Assembly: GCA_934654755.1 (NCBI GenBank)
Contig: CAKUGQ010000024.1
Location: 1-18,095, forward strand
Direction: 5' to 3'
Source of the DNA: an uncultured Oscillospiraceae bacterium
GTDB taxonomy: Bacteria > Bacillota > Clostridia > Oscillospirales > Oscillospiraceae
Length of the DNA stretch: 18,095 nt
Below, in pieces: positions 15,101-18,095 of the stretch (position 1 is the first letter of the stretch; each line of letters starts with the position of its first letter). The translations under genes and the position numbers were made by a program. The notes below the pieces were generated by a model. It searched no databases. It saw nothing but the letters and a program-made list of their open reading frames with translations, and was not told the DNA's origin.

Positions 15101-15403
15101 CTCGGCATGACAGAATCGACCTTCGAGCCGTATTCTGCCGTAAGCCGCCAGCAGGCTGTCACCATGCTCTACCGCTATGCGCAGTATAAGGGTGTGGATG
15201 TCAGTGAACGCGCTGATCTGAGCAGTTATACCGATGCGGGAAGCATCCAGCCGTATGCACTGGAAGCCATGCGCTGGGCCAACGCCATCGGTCTGATGAT
15301 CGGGCGCACGGAAACGACGCTCGTTCCCAATGAGAAACTGATTCGCTGTGAGGGCGCCGTCCTGTTCCAGCGCTTCTGGAATCTCATCAATCCCAACGAA
15401 TAA
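12107..15403 (+). CDS. B12-regulated secreted SLH protein: DUF4430, PQQ-type propeller, Ig-like region
   Basis: This 1,098-residue protein starts with a Sec signal peptide (basic RKR, hydrophobic 7-20, cleavage near AAA at 24-26). Residues about 27-168 hold a DUF4430/transcobalamin C-terminal-like domain; the hallmark is GIMFTVNDRVPV (129-140) then LSDGDEVEFFLL (154-165). Residues about 325-700 form a PQQ-type beta-propeller with repeats such as YKLDLATGETL and VCLNATTGELEWSY. An Ig-like region (about 735-800) and a linker region follow. Three SLH repeats (about 917-968, 977-1030, 1041-1095) should attach it to secondary cell-wall polymers. The start has AGAGG 7 nt upstream. Control by a cobalamin riboswitch plus a transcobalamin-related fold suggests corrinoid capture at the cell surface; binding itself is not shown. 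It is monocistronic, ended by the terminator at 15447. Confidence 0.9.
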   Translation: MRKRICSLLLVLALVLSLVPSFSAAAEKTVSVWFSCYSGESYSFPMLRQRITVKQDTVKKYGWKNAPEGTMVGGVDHGVKDGEITVADAILTAHEVLYGENFTAETMKNYIGGTESYMTKIFGLSAATGIMFTVNDRVPVGEMTDGYAANECVLSDGDEVEFFLLTDDEMYGMLNTYLYFDTKSAFVAAGDTLTLTLTGFTAYESMFSAPGNPTQPLTSLKPMADVAVGKLDENGAFVDFLYDDNHNVVKTDKDGKLTYTFKEAGTVRLAAVGDPDEEQYFISPYCKVTVYAKNVSADWKNFRNSDTNNGITDVATPFGPEYAQFRWARKLGSGWSAAPSVQIIVDDALIVMSSKTIYKLDLATGETLATGEMVQAPSYGYTPPAYADGLIYAPLGNGTVQAFTATDLESVWVYSDELKGQALSPITVSDGHVYTGFWYGETRDANFVCLNATTGELEWSYTVTGGFYWAGSVAVGDYVCVGTDDGDSGFTGNSRLLVFKKSYAENEEIRPVCSVELTGCGDQRSALTYVDGSLYFTTKGGYLCRAEIDEKTGMINGLKLSNIHAQSTSTPVVYGDYVYFGTGSGISETGSSGSFVIADRKTLNIVKAVDLKGYPQCSMLLSTAYEQSEGVLCFYSTYNSIPGGVTLVRVNAKDVTDVEVVELYDAKGYEQYCISSMICDKNGNLYYKNDSANVICIGVSETEYPLFDKNLSEDLIKYEPNTKADDLEISLKPLKKGTLSLQWQSSADGETWQNVEGATESRLPVSTEELGTTYFRCVATNTDGDNAVTSVSNTATVTIKVFNRDTRPQYVINKSNAAPSTSGLKPVEYVNYEISTKGVDKPRVWLAAPSEGRILSVEQISGEDKCSIVEQSNAYAYRLYFGSGVTEANRFLVTSVSESGAEQKYILTIVPDDALPFTDIRGQWAQDSIMFVYEKGLVNGMGDGTFAPYMTMSRAMFVQMLYRLDGEPEVAVSEKFKDVNANAWFAEAVSWASENGIVLGMTESTFEPYSAVSRQQAVTMLYRYAQYKGVDVSERADLSSYTDAGSIQPYALEAMRWANAIGLMIGRTETTLVPNEKLIRCEGAVLFQRFWNLINPNE

Positions 15404-15446
15404 TCTTTCCTTTCCATCCTTATGTGTAATCCCCTGCAAGCGAAGG

Positions 15447-15471
15447 CCCGTGGCGCAAGCCACGGGTTTTT
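15447..15471 (+). terminator. Intrinsic terminator of the surface-protein gene
   Basis: CCCGTGGC and GCCACGGG form an 8-bp stem with a GCAA tetraloop, followed by T5, 43 nt past the stop codon. Confidence 0.92.
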
Positions 15472-15617
15472 GCGATCGGAAAGCCAGACGACACAAAAAT
15501 GCACGGAAGAGCGCCGCGTTGAAAAAGAACCCCACCGGCTTTAGACAGGTGTTCGTAAAACAGGTTTAGATCCAAATTACTAAATGAGCATCTGTCAGGC
15601 AGGGGGGGTGGGACCGA

Positions 15618-15660
15618 AATAACGGATATCTGGTGAGAGCCAGATACCCGTTATTTTTTT
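15618..15660 (+). terminator. Orphan intrinsic terminator
   Basis: AATAACGGATATCTGG pairs with CCAGATACCCGTTATT (15 of 16 positions, one A-C mismatch), loop of 6, followed by T5. No protein gene ends just upstream, since the surface-protein transcript already has a terminator at 15447. It may end a short untranslated RNA or be left from a lost gene. Confidence 0.75.
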
Positions 15661-15677
15661 GCTGTCACGAAAAGCAA

Positions 15678-15706
15678 TAGATTTATCCACAGCTTTCAGG
15701 TATAAT
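15678..15706 (+). promoter_or_regulatory. Possible promoter with overlapping DnaA-box 9-mer
   Basis: A perfect TATAAT (15701-15706) has a poor -35 (TAGATT, 15678-15683) at 17 nt. A perfect TTATCCACA 9-mer lies at 15683-15691 in the spacer. The leader to ATG 15849 would be about 135 nt and include the two inverted repeats at 15738 and 15784. Confidence 0.4.
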
Positions 15707-15783
15707 TGCCTTAAATCAATCCTATCCCATCCATTCCGAGATTTTTTCAAAAAATCTCAAAAAAGTTTGGAAGCATTGGAACA

Positions 15784-15823
15784 ATTCAGCCCTTCTCATG
15801 CCATATATAGTAGAGGGCTGAAT
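15784..15823 (+). repeat. 10-bp inverted repeat before the Trp-rich gene
   Basis: ATTCAGCCCT (15784-15793) and AGGGCTGAAT (15814-15823) are perfect inverted copies with a 20-nt spacer. The position just before GGAGG 15836 suggests an operator or a leader hairpin. Confidence 0.55.
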
Positions 15824-15848
15824 ACAGAAGCGATTGGAGGTGACGCTG

Positions 15849-16418
15849 ATGGACAAGCAGACGGGCCCGAAAGGTTTTCTTGTGGTGCTGCCCGGTGAGA
15901 TCATCGAGATACCGCAGGACAGCGACAAATCATGGCTGACGCTGTTTTACAGCTTGCCGCGAGAGCTTGCGGAGAAATGGAAACCAGCCTATGAGCTGCC
16001 TCGCTGCCCGTATGCGGTCTTGCGGACGGACAAATATGACCACATCGTATGTGACGATATGTTCAAGCTGCTTGTGTGGGACTGCTACGCATGGTGCGCA
16101 TGGCAGTTCTTTCAAGTCAAAGACCGCAAAGGCAACTACCGCGACATTCCCGGCAACTGGAATCAGTACGCAGGATACTTCCCCCTGTGGCGGCTATCGT
16201 ACAGTATCATCCCCTACATCCGCATGAAATTTGAGCAGAACGGACTGGGCTTTCAAAACCTATATAACATCCCGCAGGGCGTGGAAGTGCCGTGGCTGAC
16301 CTATCAGCAGTTCAGCAATCTGATCGGCAATGTCACCGACATGGTGATTGCGGAACAGAACTGGCAGCTGATGATCGACGCGATCTGGGAGAACCGCACC
16401 GTGGAGGACTACCACTGA
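15849..16418 (+). CDS. Trp/Tyr-rich hypothetical protein (189 aa)
   Basis: I do not recognise this protein. It has about ten tryptophans in 189 residues, with clusters such as WDCYAWCAWQFF and QYAGYFPLWRLSYSIIPY, no signal peptide and no convincing membrane helix. The N-terminus (GFLVVLPGEIIEIPQDSDK) looks beta-rich. ATG 15849 has GGAGG 8 nt upstream (15836-15840). It is preceded by a 10-bp inverted repeat and a possible promoter. The stop falls right where a nitroreductase-like 3' fragment begins, so the original C-terminus may have been altered by a junction near 16410-16420. A phage or conjugative-element origin is plausible from the neighbours only. Confidence 0.6.
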   Translation: MDKQTGPKGFLVVLPGEIIEIPQDSDKSWLTLFYSLPRELAEKWKPAYELPRCPYAVLRTDKYDHIVCDDMFKLLVWDCYAWCAWQFFQVKDRKGNYRDIPGNWNQYAGYFPLWRLSYSIIPYIRMKFEQNGLGFQNLYNIPQGVEVPWLTYQQFSNLIGNVTDMVIAEQNWQLMIDAIWENRTVEDYH

Positions 16419-16576
16419 ATGAGGAACACGACATCGTGAAAGCCAAGCTGAAAGTGCCGCCCACCTATATGATTCCCGTTTTCATCGGAATTGGCTATGC
16501 CGACCCGAACGAAACCGTGCTGGAACAGAATGTTGCCGATCTCGACAAGCAGCTTCACTTCGGCAGATGGAAGTGA
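16410..16576 (+). pseudogene. 3' fragment of a nitroreductase-family gene
   Basis: Only the last 55 or so codons remain. The frame reads NEEHDIVKAKLKVP, then MIPVFIGIGYADPNE and ends DKQLHFGRWK, which is the C-terminal pattern of nitroreductase-family flavoproteins (the VFIGIGYAD segment) as I recall them. The FMN-binding N-terminal two-thirds are missing and the frame merges upstream into an unrelated reading of the Trp-rich gene. The stop is followed after 4 nt by the start of a radical SAM gene, a spacing that looks like an original operon arrangement carried over as one piece. Non-functional. Confidence 0.6.
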
Positions 16577-16580
16577 GCCG

Positions 16581-16742
16581 ATGAAACCTGTTATCCATGA
16601 GGTTACGGTTAAAACCGTCATTACAAAATCCAATCTGCTGGTCTGCGACTACTCCGTCAACCCCTACATTGGCTGCACCCATGCCTGCAAATACTGCTAT
16701 GCGTCCTTTATGAAGCGATTTACCGGGCACACGGAGCCGTGA
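16581..16742 (+). pseudogene. 5' fragment of an SPL-family radical SAM gene (53 codons)
   Basis: The 53-residue product starts MKPVIHEVTVKTVITKSN and holds the radical SAM cluster motif C32-THA-C36-KY-C39 in NPYIGCTHACKYCY, the CxxxCxxC that would bind a 4Fe-4S cluster. The following FMKRFTGHTEP is typical of spore-photoproduct-lyase-like (SPL) radical SAM proteins, where I expect a Trp-Gly to follow. Here the codon after Pro is TGA and the downstream sequence belongs to an antisense ArdC-like gene. The barrel core is absent, so this is a truncated remnant rather than a working enzyme. Confidence 0.7.
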
Positions 16743-17420
16743 GGTATGTCCGTCAATGCTGTTGATGATGTCTGCGGCGGCAGAGCGGATCGTTTCAAGG
16801 GATCTTTTCAGCTCCGCAAGCTCCCGTCCACTGCTCCACCCGGCTACATAGCCGAAAGAGTAGTCCGATGTATCAAGCCCGTAATGCTGGCAAACGGTGT
16901 AGGCAACGCTTTCCGCTTCCACCTCGCGGGTGCGGCGGTCTACGCGGGGCTGCTGCTCGTCTTTGGGAGCGTTCAGGTCAATATCGTGCAGCTTTGCGTG
17001 GGCGATTTCGTGAATGGCGGTTTTGAGCGTTTGCAGCTCGCTCATACCCTCGTCAAGCGCGATGCGCTTGTCCTCCAAGTGATAATAGCCGTGTGCGCCG
17101 CCCTCGATTTTCTCAAAGCCGATGGGGACGGGAGAGGTCTTTTCAAGGGCTGCAAAAAAATCACTGTACTGCTCCACATCGCCTGTCAGCGCGTCCACGG
17201 CAATATCCGGCAATTCCTTTCCCTCGGTTTGGGACACGTCAAAGACGGACACCACCTTGTAGGCGGGTATGGTGATCTCCTTTTCCTCGGTAACGGGCTT
17301 TCCGTCCCTGCCGATCACGGGCTTTTGGGTCTGCGGGTCGATTTTCTCCGTTTCCTGCTTGATTTTGAACGGCGACGGGGCGATAATCTTAATGCCTTTT
17401 TCACCTTTTTGACGTTGCGC

Positions 17421-17522
17421 CGAAAGCAGCCCCTTTGCTTTCAAGGGCAAGTCCCTGTTGCGTAGATGGTGGTTGCTCATTACGGTATAGCCGCGGTTTC
17501 GTTCCACACGGAAAACTGCCAT
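17421..17522 (-). pseudogene. First 34 codons of a RepA-N/DUF6017-like replication initiator
   Basis: The segment MAVFRVERNRGYTVMSNHHL and LPLKAKGLLS is the characteristic start of replication-initiator-like proteins in Firmicutes conjugative elements, where the next residues normally continue a winged-helix domain. The match stops at S34 (17421) and ArdC-like sequence follows. The whole DNA-binding domain is lost. Confidence 0.65.
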
Positions 17523-17550
17523 TGTTCATCACCACTTTGCTGTGGTTTTG

Positions 17551-17660
17551 TTGCGCAGTAGAAGCGCGTTTTTAATGGAAAAGGTATAAACACCTTACCC
17601 TGCCAAAGCCGCGCCCCAAAAGCCGCTTGCTGCAAGGCTTTTTCCTGCTCTACTGCGTAA
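17551..17660. repeat. 12-bp inverted repeat upstream of the replication-initiator start
   Basis: TTGCGCAGTAGA (17551-17562) and TCTACTGCGTAA (17649-17660) are inverted copies with one mismatch, 86 nt apart. They flank part of the upstream control region of the truncated initiator gene. Confidence 0.5.
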
Positions 17661-17671
17661 CATGAGGGCAT

Positions 17672-17720
17672 AAAAAAAGCGGCGTTTCTGTTCGCCCCAG
17701 TGGGGTGTGAGAAACGCCGC
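17672..17720 (-). terminator. Intrinsic terminator (minus strand) with nested hairpin
   Basis: GCGGCGTTTCT (17679-17689) and AGAAACGCCGC (17710-17720) form an 11-bp stem; a CCCCA/TGGGG-type hairpin is nested in the loop. On minus it is followed by T7 (17672-17678). It would stop leftward transcription coming from beyond 17720 before the initiator start, but no minus-strand gene is visible there now. Confidence 0.85.
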
Positions 17721-17750
17721 CTGTGCGTGTCACTATTCAGTTGTAGTACA

Positions 17751-17774
17751 TTGCCCGCTTGCCCGCTTGTCCGC
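17751..17774 (+). repeat. Three tandem 8-bp repeats (iteron-like)
   Basis: TTGCCCGC at 17751 and 17759 is followed by TTGTCCGC at 17767, giving three head-to-tail copies. Location beside a replication-initiator fragment allows an iteron role, but three short copies are weak evidence. Confidence 0.5.
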
Positions 17775-17814
17775 TGTACGAAAAACCTTGATTTTACTGT
17801 GTTTTAAGAAGTAA

Positions 17815-18095
17815 CGCTATCTAACTTCATTATTTGACCGACCCGGCTTTCAAGCCATGCTTGCGGAAATCGAAGCGGGCAGAGTGGCTGCCTGCTGTAC
17901 GAAAGACCTATCACGACTGGGGCGTAATTCCTCGCTGACAGGGCTGTATATCAACTTCACATTTCCGAAGTACAATGTGCGATACATTGCCATCAACGAC
18001 CATTTTGACACCATCGATCCCAACAGTACCGACAGCGACATTGCGGGCATCAAGAACTGGTTCAACGAGTTTTTCGCCAAAGACACCAGCCGCAA
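17815..18095 (+). pseudogene. 5'-truncated large serine recombinase, continues past the window
   Basis: The frame is open from 17815 to the window end and becomes recognisable at DRPGFQAMLAEIEAGRVA (17836 onward), then KDLSRLGRNSS and YIAINDHFDT, the resolvase catalytic domain of large serine recombinases from Tn1549/Tn5397-type conjugative elements. The arginines of the SRLGRN motif are present, but the N-terminal part with the catalytic serine (usually about 60 residues before this point) is missing: upstream sequence reads YLTSLF and then a stop at 17812-17814. The first ATG (17857) lies inside the domain. Unless the real start lies elsewhere, this copy cannot catalyse recombination. The C-terminal recombinase and zinc-ribbon parts would lie beyond the window. 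Confidence 0.75.

Larger units (their letters stand above)
15472..15848. other. 377-bp gap: orphan terminator, promoter-like site and inverted repeats
   Basis: No convincing gene is visible. The stretch holds a G-run (15602-15608), the orphan terminator at 15618-15660, a promoter-like site with overlapping DnaA-box 9-mer (15678-15706), a GAGATTTTTT/AAAAAATCTC inverted repeat with a one-base centre (15738-15758) and a 10-bp inverted repeat (15784-15793 with 15814-15823) 12 nt before the next ribosome site. The composition becomes more AT-rich, and this is the likely left border zone of the foreign DNA to the right. The border itself cannot be placed. Confidence 0.5.
16482..17522 (-). pseudogene. 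Chimeric frame: replication-initiator start fused to ArdC/LtrC-like antirestriction protein
   Basis: The open frame of 346 codons is a hybrid. Residues 1-34 (MAVFRVERNRGYTVMSNHHL onward to LKAKGLLS) match the start of conjugative-element replication-initiator proteins. Residues about 36-258 match ArdC/LtrC-like antirestriction proteins of Tn1549-like elements: KGEKGIKIIAPSPFK, AYKVVSVFDVSQTEGKEL, then the zinc-peptidase motif H171-E-I-A-H175 with a likely third ligand at E204 (EVEAES). The protein's own N-terminal part before KGEKG and its C-terminus are missing. Residues 261-346 are antisense reading of the radical SAM and nitroreductase fragments and are not real. The first junction keeps frame, so a hybrid protein could be made; function is doubtful. 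ATG 17520-17522 has only a weak GGTGATG site. Confidence 0.7.

Noticed and set aside
16482..16742. C-terminal 86 codons of the chimeric minus-strand frame as real protein
   Set aside because: This part is the exact antisense of the radical SAM and nitroreductase fragments, which have clear family motifs on plus.
17480..17671. 63-codon minus-strand frame (MPSCYAVEQEKALQQ start) overlapping the initiator start
   Set aside because: It overlaps the initiator start and lies in a conserved-looking control region with repeats; no convincing ribosome site was seen, so it is more likely non-coding DNA that happens to be open.
1..18095. CRISPR array or tRNA/rRNA genes
   Set aside because: No regularly spaced direct repeats of CRISPR length and no recognisable tRNA or rRNA sequence were seen when reading the window.

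Overview
The window looks like chromosomal DNA of a moderately GC-rich (a little over 50% by eye) Gram-positive anaerobe of the Clostridia, probably Oscillospirales/Ruminococcaceae-like. Signs are strong AGGAGG ribosome sites, a CD1247-type zinc-ribbon protein after efp, a YqeG phosphatase, an SLH-anchored surface protein and Tn1549-like mobile-element debris. This placement is inference; no rRNA or tRNA gene was seen.

Left part (1-5,900). A hairpin-rich end (1-67) may be the edge of an insertion element outside the window. A leftward cluster follows: XerC-like tyrosine recombinase, dihydropyrimidinase/hydantoinase, dCMP deaminase (own promoter) and an 89-residue tail-anchored protein. A small four-helix membrane protein and a second, XerD-like recombinase point right. 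The AT-rich gap before the second recombinase (3,962-4,322) holds a dif-like 11-6-11 site, DnaA-box-like 9-mers, phased 7-mers and a long leader hairpin. An unrecognised 214-residue protein lies on the minus strand behind a shared bidirectional terminator.

Middle part (5,890-11,660). A rightward housekeeping cluster carries yqeG, a Xaa-Pro peptidase, efp (own promoter) and the CD1247-type protein, closed by a strong bidirectional terminator. Facing it is a leftward two-gene unit: a CtpE-like P-type ATPase whose 3' end overlaps a PH-domain protein with a His/Cys/Asp-rich tail.

B12 part (11,727-15,471). A consensus promoter, a cobalamin riboswitch and its intrinsic terminator precede a 1,098-residue secreted protein: signal peptide, transcobalamin-like DUF4430 region, PQQ-type beta-propeller, Ig-like region and three SLH repeats. 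The combination suggests a cell-surface corrinoid capture protein and is the most notable item here.

Right part (15,472-18,095). A Trp-rich unrecognised gene is followed by a dense mosaic of broken mobile-element and cargo genes: a nitroreductase 3' end, the first 53 codons of an SPL-type radical SAM gene, an antisense ArdC/LtrC-like fragment fused in frame to the first 34 codons of a replication initiator, and a 5'-truncated serine recombinase that runs off the window.
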